Below, one piece after another: positions 51,353 to 61,396 of a stretch of DNA of 64,000 bases (position 1 is its first letter; the number at the start of each line of letters is the position of its first letter). Both the position numbers and the translations under genes were made by a program. Origin of the DNA: an uncultured Oscillospiraceae bacterium (GTDB lineage Bacteria > Bacillota > Clostridia > Oscillospirales > Ruminococcaceae); assembly GCA_949295465.1 (NCBI GenBank), contig CASFKY010000009.1, positions 1 to 64,000 on the forward strand, in the 5' to 3' direction. The notes below the pieces were generated by a model, which made no database searches, was not told the origin of the DNA, and worked only from the letters and a program-made list of their open reading frames with translations.

Positions 51353-52497
51353 GGCGCTGGGCGTGGGAGTGGCGCAAACTCTTTTGTCTGCCGGCATTGT
51401 GGGTGTTCTGGGGGCTGAGCCTTCTTTGCAACGGGCTGTTGATCCTGAGCGTCTCGGGGCCGGACCGGGATTTTCTCAACGGCACTTCCCGGGATGCGGC
51501 CCTGCTGGGGCAGCGGGTGGACTCTGTTTTTTTGGAGCAGCTGGACGCCCTGCCCTCCACCCAAAATCGGACCCTGCTGCTGTACTCGGCCCGCGGGATG
51601 GAGAACATCTTCCAGGATTATGACACCGGCCGGCTGAGAGAATTTTACCAGGACGTGGTCGGTGCCTCTCCCACCGCCTCGGCCTGGATGGGCCGGAAAT
51701 ACAGCCTGCTGGCAGATCGGACCGCCCACCTGGCCCAAACCGGCGCCGCAATGGACCTGTATGCCGGCCCCCTCACCCAAAAATCCCACTCGTTTTTGTT
51801 CGGCACCCTGCTGCGGGCCATCCTGGCCCAGGCGGCCCTGGCCTCCATGCTGGGGGCGCTGCATCTTTTGGGCTATGAGGAACTGCACGGCACCCAGGGC
51901 TTTGTCTGCGCCTGCCGCGCCGGGCGGCGATTGTACCGCACCAAGGTGCTGGCGGCTCTGGCGGCCTCTCCCCTGTTTTTTGCCCTCATCGCTCTGCCCT
52001 CGCTGGGGCTGTATTTTGCCCTTTTCGACTATAGCGGCATCTGGGGAGCCAGTGTTTCCAGCCAGTTCAACTTTCTCACCGACCTGATGCTCACAAGGCC
52101 CTTTCTCACCTGGGCGGATTTTACGGTGGCGGAGTATCTGGCGGCATTCCTGGCGCTGGGGGCGGCGCTGACTGCTGCCTTTGCCCTGCTGGCTGCCCTC
52201 TGCGGGCTGCTGGTGCGCAGCCCTTACCTGGCGGCCATGGTTTTGGCTCTTCTCTGCCTGGGCGGGCTGGGCCTCACCGCCGCTTTGGGGGAGGCCAAAT
52301 GCTGGGTGGGATACCTGCTTTTCTGTTTTCAGCCTGCCATTGTCTGGCTGTACTGTCAGGGATGGTTCACCGAGCTGGGGCTGAACGGGGTACTGCCCTT
52401 CCAGGAGACTGCTGCCGTGGCCGCCGACCTGCTGCTTTTGGGGCTTGGCGTCCGCTGGGCACTGGGCAAATTCACACGAAAGGATGTGAGCTCATGA
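51349..52497 (+). CDS. ABC transporter permease, first
   Basis: A 382-residue membrane protein. One helix near the N-terminus (LFCLPALWVFWGLSLLCNGLL) is followed by an extracellular domain of about 110 residues and then five to six helices. This topology matches ABC-2 type exporters with a large outer loop. The ATG overlaps the ATPase gene by 4 nt and its stop overlaps the next permease (ATGA). Substrate not predictable; lipid, peptide or antibiotic export is typical of such sets. Confidence 0.86.
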   Translation: MRRWAWEWRKLFCLPALWVFWGLSLLCNGLLILSVSGPDRDFLNGTSRDAALLGQRVDSVFLEQLDALPSTQNRTLLLYSARGMENIFQDYDTGRLREFYQDVVGASPTASAWMGRKYSLLADRTAHLAQTGAAMDLYAGPLTQKSHSFLFGTLLRAILAQAALASMLGALHLLGYEELHGTQGFVCACRAGRRLYRTKVLAALAASPLFFALIALPSLGLYFALFDYSGIWGASVSSQFNFLTDLMLTRPFLTWADFTVAEYLAAFLALGAALTAAFALLAALCGLLVRSPYLAAMVLALLCLGGLGLTAALGEAKCWVGYLLFCFQPAIVWLYCQGWFTELGLNGVLPFQETAAVAADLLLLGLGVRWALGKFTRKDVSS

Positions 52498-53711
52498 ATC
52501 TTTTGGGCTGGGAACTGCGGAAAATCTTCCATCCCGCTATTCTGGCGGCGCTTTTGCTGCTGGGGGTGGTGTATTACTGGCTCTTCCCCAAATTTTATAT
52601 GGACTATTTCTCCAACGGATCGGACATAGAGGCCCAGTACGCTCTGGCCTGCCAGTGGGTGGAGGAATACGGCCCCACCCTGGAACCCGAAGAGCGGGCC
52701 GAAACGGACAGTCAGCTCCAGGAGGAGATTGCCGCCTTTGATCGGCAGATTGCCTCCATCCCGGAGGCGGCGGCCGCCGGCTGGGAGGACTATGCCGCCT
52801 TCTGTGCTTTCCGGGAGGATTACTACCAGGATGCCCTTCAGCAGGACAGCGAGGCCGATATGGACACGGAGGCCCTGCTCTGGCGGGTCTACAGCGGCAC
52901 CAACTGGTTTCGCATCCAGGCCATCACCCGATACCAGGAATATTACGACGGCCTGCCTGCCCTGCGCCGGCAGACCCTCACCCGGCCGGCGCAGGACTGG
53001 AGGGATTTCACCCCTGCCATGATCCGGCGGGAGCAGACCCTGGCCGCCGATATGTCCCCTTCCTATGCGCCCTTATTGGAGGGGATGCTCTCCTCCACCC
53101 GGGAATATGCCAGGGACCTGGCCGTCTGGTGTGTGCTGAGCGTGGTCATCCTGCTCTGCCCCACCCTGGTGCGGGACCGGCTGCGCCGGACCCGGGCCCT
53201 CCAGTGGTCTTCCCGCCGGGGTCGGGGTGTGCTGGGCATCCAGATGGGGGCGGCGTTTCTCTCGGCCCTGGCGCTGACGCTCTGCAACCTGCTGCTCTAT
53301 GCCGTGCCTTTTCTGAATCAGGGTGTGCTGCAATTCCGGGCCTGCCGGATGGAGGCCATTTTGCAGGAGAGCACCTTCTGGTTCGGGTGGAGCTATGGCG
53401 CTTATCTGCTGGCGCTGGCGGGGCTGATTTTGGCATTGTCCCTGGCGGCGGCAGGCCTGAGCCTGTTTTTGTCCTGGCACAGCGGCAATTTCATCTCTTT
53501 GCTGCTCAAGGCCCTGCCTCTCTTTGTGGCGTTGGGTGTGGTGCTGGGCAGCTGGCTGCTGGATATGCCCTTTTCCTTCCGCCGGCTGGGGCAAAATGGC
53601 CCCTGGCTGCCCCGGGGCGTCGAGGGGGCGGCAGCCGCGGTGCTTTTGATATCCAGCCTGCTGCTCTGTATTCTCTGCTTTCTGCGCCAGAAAAGGCAGG
53701 AACTGGCGTGA
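52494..53711 (+). CDS. ABC transporter permease, second
   Basis: A 405-residue membrane protein of the same topology: NLLGWELRKIFHPAILAALL as first helix, an outer domain of about 180 residues with many Glu, Gln and Tyr, then five or six helices. The paired permeases share layout but little sequence, which suggests a heterodimer. It starts with a 4-nt overlap with the first permease and ends the operon at a strong terminator. Confidence 0.86.
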   Translation: MNLLGWELRKIFHPAILAALLLLGVVYYWLFPKFYMDYFSNGSDIEAQYALACQWVEEYGPTLEPEERAETDSQLQEEIAAFDRQIASIPEAAAAGWEDYAAFCAFREDYYQDALQQDSEADMDTEALLWRVYSGTNWFRIQAITRYQEYYDGLPALRRQTLTRPAQDWRDFTPAMIRREQTLAADMSPSYAPLLEGMLSSTREYARDLAVWCVLSVVILLCPTLVRDRLRRTRALQWSSRRGRGVLGIQMGAAFLSALALTLCNLLLYAVPFLNQGVLQFRACRMEAILQESTFWFGWSYGAYLLALAGLILALSLAAAGLSLFLSWHSGNFISLLLKALPLFVALGVVLGSWLLDMPFSFRRLGQNGPWLPRGVEGAAAAVLLISSLLLCILCFLRQKRQELA

Positions 53712-53721
53712 CAACCCATTA

Positions 53722-53757
53722 AAAGGGCCCGGGAGAAAAGTTTCTCCCGGGCCCTTT
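53722..53757 (+). terminator. Terminator of the ECF/ABC operon
   Basis: AAAGGGCCCGGGAGAAA and its exact reverse complement around 2 nt form a 17-bp stem. The 200 nt from here to the next start at 53962 hold no gene; TACAAT near 53846 may be a -10 box. Confidence 0.85.
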
Positions 53758-53961
53758 GGCTTCAACTTTTTCCTGCCTTGGCCGTATTTGCTCTCCCGGC
53801 GGTGGATAGCCGCCGCCTCTTCTTTTCTTGGGCGCCGCCGTATGGTACAATGGCGCCAGGCCCCCTCTTTCGCATTGCGCCGGCGGCCTTTTTTAGGCCT
53901 GCAAGGGCGCGGCGCTGTCTTGGGCCCGCCAAACCTATGTCATCGGACAGGAGGTTTTTGT

Positions 53962-54474
53962 ATGGACTGCACTCTTCGCCCCTGGCTTCTGGCCGACGCC
54001 GGAGACCTTGCCGCGGCGCTGAACGACCGGCAGGTACTGGACAACCTGCGGGACGGTCTGCCCTTTCCCTATACCCCGGCAGACGCCCGGGCCTTTATCT
54101 CCGCCATGCTGGCGGCGGACCCTCGCCGCACCTTTGCCTTTGCCATCGTGGCAGAAGGCCGGGCTGTGGGCGGCATGGGGGTTTTCCGGCAGGAAAACAT
54201 CCATTTCCGCACCGCCGAGATGGGCTACTACATTGCCCGCCCTTACTGGGGGCGGGGTCTGGCCACCAGCGCAGTGCGGCAGGCCTGTGAACATATCTTC
54301 CAGACCACCGACATCCTGCGCATCTTCGCCCAGCCCCTGGCCCGCAACACCGCCTCCTGCCGGGTGCTGGAAAAGGCAGGATTTTCTCTGGAGGGCGTGC
54401 TGCGGCAGAATGCCGTAAAAAACGGCCAGGTGCAGGATATGAAGCTGTACGCCCGGCTGCGTCAAGGCGGCTGA
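53962..54474 (+). CDS. GNAT acetyltransferase, RimJ/RimL type
   Basis: A 170-residue GNAT of the RimJ/RimL group: RPWLLADAGDLAAALNDRQV at the start, then EMGYYIARPYWGRGLATSAVR with the acetyl-CoA loop and LARNTASCRVLEKAGFSLEGVLR. Such enzymes acetylate protein N-termini or small amines; the substrate is unknown. ATG 53962 follows ACAGGAGGTTTTTGT. Followed 71 nt later by a second, unrelated GNAT. Confidence 0.9.
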   Translation: MDCTLRPWLLADAGDLAAALNDRQVLDNLRDGLPFPYTPADARAFISAMLAADPRRTFAFAIVAEGRAVGGMGVFRQENIHFRTAEMGYYIARPYWGRGLATSAVRQACEHIFQTTDILRIFAQPLARNTASCRVLEKAGFSLEGVLRQNAVKNGQVQDMKLYARLRQGG

Positions 54475-54545
54475 AGAGCCGCATGGCGAAAATGTATCTG
54501 TCAAGAGCTTTTGAAACGGCATCTGCCAGACAGGAGGGAAGCATC

Positions 54546-55004
54546 GTGTATCGAAAAGCCACTTTTCAGGACTGGCCGGCTGTGCATCGGCTGATCTGTG
54601 AGATGGAAGAGAAAGAGCTGCCTCAGGCCGAGTTCTGCCAAATATTCCGGGCCCAGACGCAGGACGACCGCTATTACTGCCTGCTGTGGGAACAGGATGG
54701 GCAGGTGACAGGGATGCTGAACCTGCGCTTTGAGGGACAGCTGCACCATGCCGAACGCATTGCCGAGATCCTGGAATTTTCGGTAGCCGCCCCCTGCCGG
54801 AATCAGGGCACAGGGCGGGCGCTCTTTGCGCAGGCATGCCAGATCGCCAGACAAAAGGGGTGTGCCCAGCTTGAGGTGGCCTGCAACCAACTGCGCACCA
54901 ACACCCACCGGTTTTACCGGCGAGAGGGCATGCATGAATTCCACTTTAAATTTTCCAAACGGCTTTTGGGGCAGGATTTTTCCGAAAATGCGCTGGGACG
55001 CTGA
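54546..55004 (+). CDS. GNAT acetyltransferase, PhnO-like
   Basis: A 152-residue GNAT: KATFQDWPAVHRLICEMEEK, then EILEFSVAAPCRNQGTGRAL with the pyrophosphate loop and EVACNQLRTNTHRFYRREGM. It resembles the PhnO/aminoalkylphosphonate group, but that is not diagnostic. The GTG start at 54546 has GGAGG 9 nt upstream. Ends at a shared terminator. Confidence 0.86.
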   Translation: MYRKATFQDWPAVHRLICEMEEKELPQAEFCQIFRAQTQDDRYYCLLWEQDGQVTGMLNLRFEGQLHHAERIAEILEFSVAAPCRNQGTGRALFAQACQIARQKGCAQLEVACNQLRTNTHRFYRREGMHEFHFKFSKRLLGQDFSENALGR

Positions 55005-55031
55005 ATCGGAAAGCCTCATTCGGCAACAATC

Positions 55032-55069
55032 AAAAACGGCGCGGGCTTTTGCAGGGCCCGCGCCGTTTT
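55032..55069. terminator. Bidirectional terminator between GNAT and ATP-grasp genes
   Basis: AAAACGGCGCGGGC and GCCCGCGCCGTTTT flank a short loop; T-rich on both strands. Confidence 0.9.
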
Positions 55070-55071
55070 CT

Positions 55072-56271
55072 TTACTTTTCTTTTGCCAGTGCGTGCACGA
55101 ACTGGTGGAATTTTTCCATGGAGCGTCGGTCCGGCAGGCAGACGATGTACATCTGATCTCCCATGCACTCGGCCAGAACCGGCGGCAGGCGGCTCTCCAG
55201 CTTCATCACCTTGCCGTACTTTTCCCGGATCTCCTGATGGGAGTGGAGGTAGCGCACCCCGTCCCGCCGGCTGGCACAGACACAGTAACTGGAAGGCTTG
55301 GGGCAGGGATGTTTCGCCTCTCCCCAGCAGACCATATCCGCCCAGATCTGGTACAGGTCCATCCCGGCGGCAAAGTCCATCATGTCCACCGTAAAGCCGC
55401 CCGCCGGGCGCATATTCACTTCCAGCCCCACAATGTCGCCCTTCTTGCCCAGGCCCTCCTGGTCCCGCAGAAGGCGGAAAAATTCCAGGTGGAAAAACCG
55501 GCTGCGGGCCTCAAAAGCGGCCAGCACCGCCTCCCCTGCCCTTTGAAGGGCGGGCGAGATGGTCTTGTCCACATAATACCAAAGGGGCTTGCCCTCGTTG
55601 ACCATGTCCATGATGGAGCCGGGGGTCACATGGCTCATGGCGCACAGGGGCTTTGCGTCCGGGCCGCTCACGCCGTCAAAGGTGACGATCTCCCCATCCA
55701 CGAATTCTTCCAGGATGTAGGGAATGTCCCGCCGGTCGGCAAAGAATTCATCCAGCCTGGCCTCATTCTCGATCTTCCAGGTGTCCCCAGCGCCCACGCC
55801 CTTGTCCGGCTTGATCACCACGGGCCAGCCGGTCTTCTGGATAAAAGCCAGAGCCGAGGCCTTGTCCCGCACCAGTTCCCAACGGGCCGTGGGCACCCCT
55901 GCCTTCTGGTAGTACTCTTTCATGCGGGATTTGCTCTTGTACCGCTCGATCTCATCGGATTTGAGGCCGGTGGTCACATTAAAATCGGTGCGCAGCCGGG
56001 CATCTAGCTCCATCCAGTACTCGTTGTTGCTTTCGATCCAGTCGATCTTGCCGTACTGGTGGGTGAAATATCCCAGCGCCCGCAATACCTGGTCATAATC
56101 CTCCAGGTCATCCACCCGATAATATTCGGTCAGGCTGTCCCTCAGCTCCTGGCGCAGGGTGTCATAGGGGGCATCCCCCACCCCCAGCACCTGCACCCCG
56201 TTGCGGTGCAGCCGCTCGCAGAAATTCCAGTAGTTCTGGGGAAAATGGGGGGAAATAAACACAAAATTCAT
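55072..56271 (-). CDS. ATP-grasp domain protein
   Basis: A 399-residue ATP-grasp enzyme. The pre-ATP-grasp Rossmann part is MNFVFISPHFPQNYWNF to about 110; then GWPVVIKPDKGVGAGDTWKI is the nucleotide-binding lysine loop, YILEEFVDGEIVTFDGV supplies EEFxxG, and GLEVNMRPAGG gives the metal-binding Glu and Asn. Such enzymes ligate a carboxylate to an amine or thiol; the substrate is unknown. ATG 56271 follows AGAGAGG. Monocistronic. Confidence 0.88.
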   Translation of the reverse strand: MNFVFISPHFPQNYWNFCERLHRNGVQVLGVGDAPYDTLRQELRDSLTEYYRVDDLEDYDQVLRALGYFTHQYGKIDWIESNNEYWMELDARLRTDFNVTTGLKSDEIERYKSKSRMKEYYQKAGVPTARWELVRDKASALAFIQKTGWPVVIKPDKGVGAGDTWKIENEARLDEFFADRRDIPYILEEFVDGEIVTFDGVSGPDAKPLCAMSHVTPGSIMDMVNEGKPLWYYVDKTISPALQRAGEAVLAAFEARSRFFHLEFFRLLRDQEGLGKKGDIVGLEVNMRPAGGFTVDMMDFAAGMDLYQIWADMVCWGEAKHPCPKPSSYCVCASRRDGVRYLHSHQEIREKYGKVMKLESRLPPVLAECMGDQMYIVCLPDRRSMEKFHQFVHALAKEK

Positions 56272-56326
56272 CCGTATACCTCTCTTTCTTCTGTTGGGGG
56301 GCCATCCCGTCCCTGCCAAATGCCGC

Positions 56327-56365
56327 AAAAAACCGGCCGCCTTTTTCAAAAGGCAGCCGGTTTTC
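56327..56365 (-). terminator. Terminator after the AI-2E family gene
   Basis: Minus strand AAAACCGGCTGCCTTTT and AAAAGGCGGCCGGTTTTTT, one mismatch, T-tract following. Confidence 0.85.
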
Positions 56366-56371
56366 AAAAGG

Positions 56372-57553
56372 TTATGCTTCGGCGTTCTCCGGCTCCTCTT
56401 CGGTGGGCAAGGGCTGCCGGTCGATTGCCTCGCCCCGCTCGTCGATGCCCTTCTGTTCCAGCTGACTGTTCACAAATTCCCGGAACAGGGAGAAAATCAC
56501 CGCAAAGGCCGGCACGCCGATGATCATGCCCACCACGCCGAACAGGCCCTGGCCCACAATGATGGCCACCAGTACCCACAGCGCAGGCAGGCCGGTGCTG
56601 TCGCCCAGAATCCGGGGCCCGATCACGTTGCCGTCCAGCTGCTGGAGCACCAGGATAAACACCAGAAACTCCAGCGCGTTGATGGGATTGACGATGAGCA
56701 GGATAAAAAAGCTGGGGATGGCGCCGATGAAGGGCCCGAAAAAGGGGATCACATTGGTCACCCCCACGATCACGCTGATGAGCAGCGCATAGGGGAAGCG
56801 GAGCAGGGCCAGGCCCACAAAGCAGAGCACCCCGATGATGGCGCTGTCCAGGATCTTGCCGATGATGAAGCCGCCGAATGTCTCGTTGGCGTCCCGGCAG
56901 ATGGCCAGGAACTTTCTGGCCGTGGGCAGGGGCAGCAGCGCATAGGTGACTTTTTTCATCTGGCGCAGCAGCAATTCCTTGCTGAGCAGCATATACACCG
57001 AGGAAATCAGCGCCGTGATGGCAGTGATCACGCCGCTGCCGATGGCCACACTGTAGCTGAACACCTGGGGCAGCATCTTGCTGAGCAAATTGGTCACCTT
57101 GCTGACCAGGTCCTCATAGGAGCCCAGCAGATTGTTGAGGGTTTCGGTCTCCATCTCATATTTTGCGGCCATTTCCATGGCAAACTGGCTCAGGCTGTCC
57201 ATATAGGCCGGCACATTGCTGATCAGGCCCATCACGCTCTGCACCAGCTGGGGAATCACGATCCGCAGCAGCAAAAACAGCAGCACAATGGCGATGACGT
57301 AGGACACCAGCACCGGCAGCACCCGGTTTTTGCCGGTTTTGAACACCTTCTGCTCAAAGAAGCGGACAGCCCCATCCAGCAGGTAGGCCAGCACCAGGCC
57401 CCAGATAAAGGGAGAGATGATGCCCACCACCTGGTGGAAGACCCCCATGACCTTGTCAAAATGGGAGAGGGCAAGATAAAAGGCTACCCCTGAAAATACC
57501 ACAATGAGATTAGACGCCACCCGCTGGGTCACACGCCAGATATTGCGATGCAT
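56372..57553 (-). CDS. AI-2E family transporter
   Basis: A 393-residue membrane protein of the AI-2E (YdiK/TqsA/YtvI) family, with about eight helices and a mid-protein amphipathic segment. PFIWGLVLAYLLDGAVRFFE near the N-terminus and TNVIPFFGPFIGAIPSFFI in the C-terminal half are family hallmarks. Members export quorum signal or act in Na+/H+ exchange; the name does not prove AI-2 transport. ATG 57553 follows GAGGAAGGAGCCTGT. Upstream lie about 90 nt without a gene. Confidence 0.92.
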   Translation of the reverse strand: MHRNIWRVTQRVASNLIVVFSGVAFYLALSHFDKVMGVFHQVVGIISPFIWGLVLAYLLDGAVRFFEQKVFKTGKNRVLPVLVSYVIAIVLLFLLLRIVIPQLVQSVMGLISNVPAYMDSLSQFAMEMAAKYEMETETLNNLLGSYEDLVSKVTNLLSKMLPQVFSYSVAIGSGVITAITALISSVYMLLSKELLLRQMKKVTYALLPLPTARKFLAICRDANETFGGFIIGKILDSAIIGVLCFVGLALLRFPYALLISVIVGVTNVIPFFGPFIGAIPSFFILLIVNPINALEFLVFILVLQQLDGNVIGPRILGDSTGLPALWVLVAIIVGQGLFGVVGMIIGVPAFAVIFSLFREFVNSQLEQKGIDERGEAIDRQPLPTEEEPENAEA

Positions 57554-57640
57554 ACAGGCTCCTTCCTCTTTGCCGCTCCTTCGCCCGATTTTCCGTCGCT
57601 TTTATTGTATCGGATTTTGCCGTTCAAGTCCAGAGGGCTT

Positions 57641-59461
<1,821 letters not shown>

Positions 59462-59554
59462 AATTTTATCCTCTCTTGGGGCAAAGGCGCACTTTCCCAG
59501 GGAAATGTGTCCGCCCCCTCTATCCAAAAAACATGAAAACGTCAATTTTGTACA

Positions 59555-59745
59555 CCCTGTGCGGGAAAAGTCTGTTGCGGCATTGCTGCCCCTTTTTCTC
59601 TTCCTGCTTTTGGCGGCCGGGCTGCCCGCCAGAAGGATATCCGCCGAATCTTTCGATGATCCTTCTCCTCGTCACCCGCACGTTCGCCCTGCAAGGGCGC
59701 GCCGAGCTCTCCATGCTCGGCCTGCGTGGGGCCAGGCGCTTTTCT
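59555..59745 (-). ncRNA. glmS ribozyme (glucosamine-6-phosphate-activated)
   Basis: On the minus strand, AAAA/GCGCC places the cleavage site between 59740 and 59739. The core is unmistakable: TGACGAGG (59665-59673 region), then ATCGAAAGATTCGGCGGAT (59639-59657), with P2 formed by AGAAGGAT and ATCCTTCT on either side. P3 (TGGCGG/CCGCCA) follows. When GlcN6P binds, the RNA cleaves itself and the glmS mRNA is degraded. The exact 3' end is uncertain. Confidence 0.95.
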
Positions 59746-59795
59746 GTCCGCTCTGAGGATCTTCACCTTCCTTTTTTGAATTCTTTTTCTGAAGC

Positions 59796-60332
59796 TCAGC
59801 CTTTCCGATGGAACCTGCCCCGCAGCTTTTGGTTGTAGAGCCACACCACCCGCACCAGAGCCAGGTCATACACCCAAAAGGTCAGGTTGCCCAGCGCCAG
59901 CAGCACAAGCCACAGCACCCGGGCCATCCCCGGGTCTTCGGCCTGCGGCAGCGGGAACAGCAGCGCCAGCAGCCCATAGGCCAGCCCGATGCCCCCGTTG
60001 AAAACAGCCGCTTTCAGCAGCCACCGCAGGGGGCGGGGCCTCACCCGTTCCAGTCGGATTTTCAGCAGCGGGTAATATCCCAGGAAAAAGACAAATACAA
60101 AGGCCGTCTCCCGCTCCGGCACCAGCAAAAAGCTCAGCGCCGCCACCGCCAGGTAGAGCAGCCACCCCTGCCCCACACCGCACTCGCTGGCCCCGATCAG
60201 GATCAGGATGCCGCTGAGGGCGGGCGCACAGAAGGTAGCTGCGGGGATCAGCCCGCCCAGACTCAGCACCACCAGGGACAGGGCCCCCAGCAAACCGCAA
60301 AGCGCCACGTTTTTCGAAGTTTTCCCGTTCAT
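59796..60332 (-). CDS. Unknown membrane protein, ECF S-component-like
   Basis: A 178-residue protein with five to six membrane helices. N-terminal KNVALCGLLGALSLVVLSLG and a GYYPLLKIRLE segment recall the S (substrate-binding) components of ECF transporters, but I cannot assign a substrate or a firm family. It lies 55 nt upstream of the glmS ribozyme in the same orientation with no clear promoter between, so cotranscription with glmS is likely. ATG 60332 follows GGGAAGGCG. Confidence 0.72.
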   Translation of the reverse strand: MNGKTSKNVALCGLLGALSLVVLSLGGLIPAATFCAPALSGILILIGASECGVGQGWLLYLAVAALSFLLVPERETAFVFVFFLGYYPLLKIRLERVRPRPLRWLLKAAVFNGGIGLAYGLLALLFPLPQAEDPGMARVLWLVLLALGNLTFWVYDLALVRVVWLYNQKLRGRFHRKG

Positions 60333-60425
60333 TCCCGCGCCTTCCCGCTTGTAGGGGCCTGTTTGCCATCGGATTCTGAGCTGTAAAAGGGGCTTTTCCC
60401 CTGGCTTTCAGAAAAAGTTACAAAT

Positions 60426-60454
60426 ATCATACACTACTTTTGTCTATATTACAA
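60426..60454 (-). promoter_or_regulatory. Promoter of the membrane gene, probably also glmS
   Basis: Minus strand TTGTAA (60449-60454), 17-nt spacer, TATGAT (60426-60431), 94 nt before the ATG at 60332. Confidence 0.65.
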
Positions 60455-60475
60455 TGCACATTTCATGTTTGCCCT

Positions 60476-61288
60476 TTATTTTTCTTCCTTTTCCAGCTCC
60501 TGCACCCGGCAGAACTGGTATTCTTTCTCCCGGAACCACTGGATGATGTCCGGCAGGGCCTCCGCAGTGGTGCCGGTGGCTTTGGTGTCGTGCATCAGCA
60601 CCACACAGGTGTGTTTATCCTCCACATCCCGGGTCACGTTCCGCAAAATCTCCTCCGCGTCCGGGTGCGTGCCCCGGGCATCCTCGGCGCAGAGGTTCCA
60701 GTCCACATAGTGATAGCCGGCCTGCTCGGCCTGATTTTTGAGGGTTTTCATGATGCCACTTCCCCCGTAGCGCCGGCTCACCGTGTTGGTGCTTCCCCCG
60801 GGAAAGCGCAGCCAGGTGAGGGCGTCCGGGTCCACATAGGGCTCCAGTTTCTCCTTCAGCTCCTTGATGTCTTTCCAAAAAGCTTCCGGGCTCTGATAGA
60901 TCCGGCTGTAATCATGGCTGCAGCTGTGCAGGGCGATCTGGTGCCCCTCGGCAGCCGTGCGCGCCAGAATGGGGAGATATTGCTCATTGTTTTCCGCCGC
61001 CACCACAAAAAAGGTGGCCGGCACCTGCTCTTCCTTTAAAATATCCAGGATCTTCTCGGTGGTGGGGCTGGGGCCGTCATCAAAGGTGAGGAAGACCCGC
61101 TTTGAAATTTCCGGCTCTCCCTCCACCACCGACTCGGTAAAAAAGCTGTCGTCCGGGATGCAGCGGCTGTCCCAGTCGGCGCCGGTGCTCTGAGTGCCGC
61201 CGGTGCCCAGCCACAGCGCCGCCCCAAAGCCCAGGATCAGGCAGCAGCCCAAGCCCACCACTCTTTTGAGATTTTTTCTTGGTTCCAT
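60476..61288 (-). CDS. Polysaccharide deacetylase (CE4 family)
   Basis: A 270-residue exported or membrane-anchored deacetylase: one N-terminal hydrophobic segment (about 9-28, VVGLGCCLILGFGAALWLG), then the NodB domain with FLTFDDGPSP (catalytic Asp and metal Asp), HSCSHDY (metal His pair) and LRFPGGSTNTV. The substrate is probably peptidoglycan GlcNAc or MurNAc; a sporulation role is possible but not shown. ATG 61288 follows GGAGGCGAAGGAGT. Confidence 0.93.
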   Translation of the reverse strand: MEPRKNLKRVVGLGCCLILGFGAALWLGTGGTQSTGADWDSRCIPDDSFFTESVVEGEPEISKRVFLTFDDGPSPTTEKILDILKEEQVPATFFVVAAENNEQYLPILARTAAEGHQIALHSCSHDYSRIYQSPEAFWKDIKELKEKLEPYVDPDALTWLRFPGGSTNTVSRRYGGSGIMKTLKNQAEQAGYHYVDWNLCAEDARGTHPDAEEILRNVTRDVEDKHTCVVLMHDTKATGTTAEALPDIIQWFREKEYQFCRVQELEKEEK

Positions 61289-61396
61289 ACTCCTTCGCCT
61301 CCGCTTGATTTTTTCAAACGCCCTCATTATACTGAGGTATTGTATTTTCATTCCTATGTGATCCGGGGCCCAGTTATCCCCCCGACAGGAGGCTTT

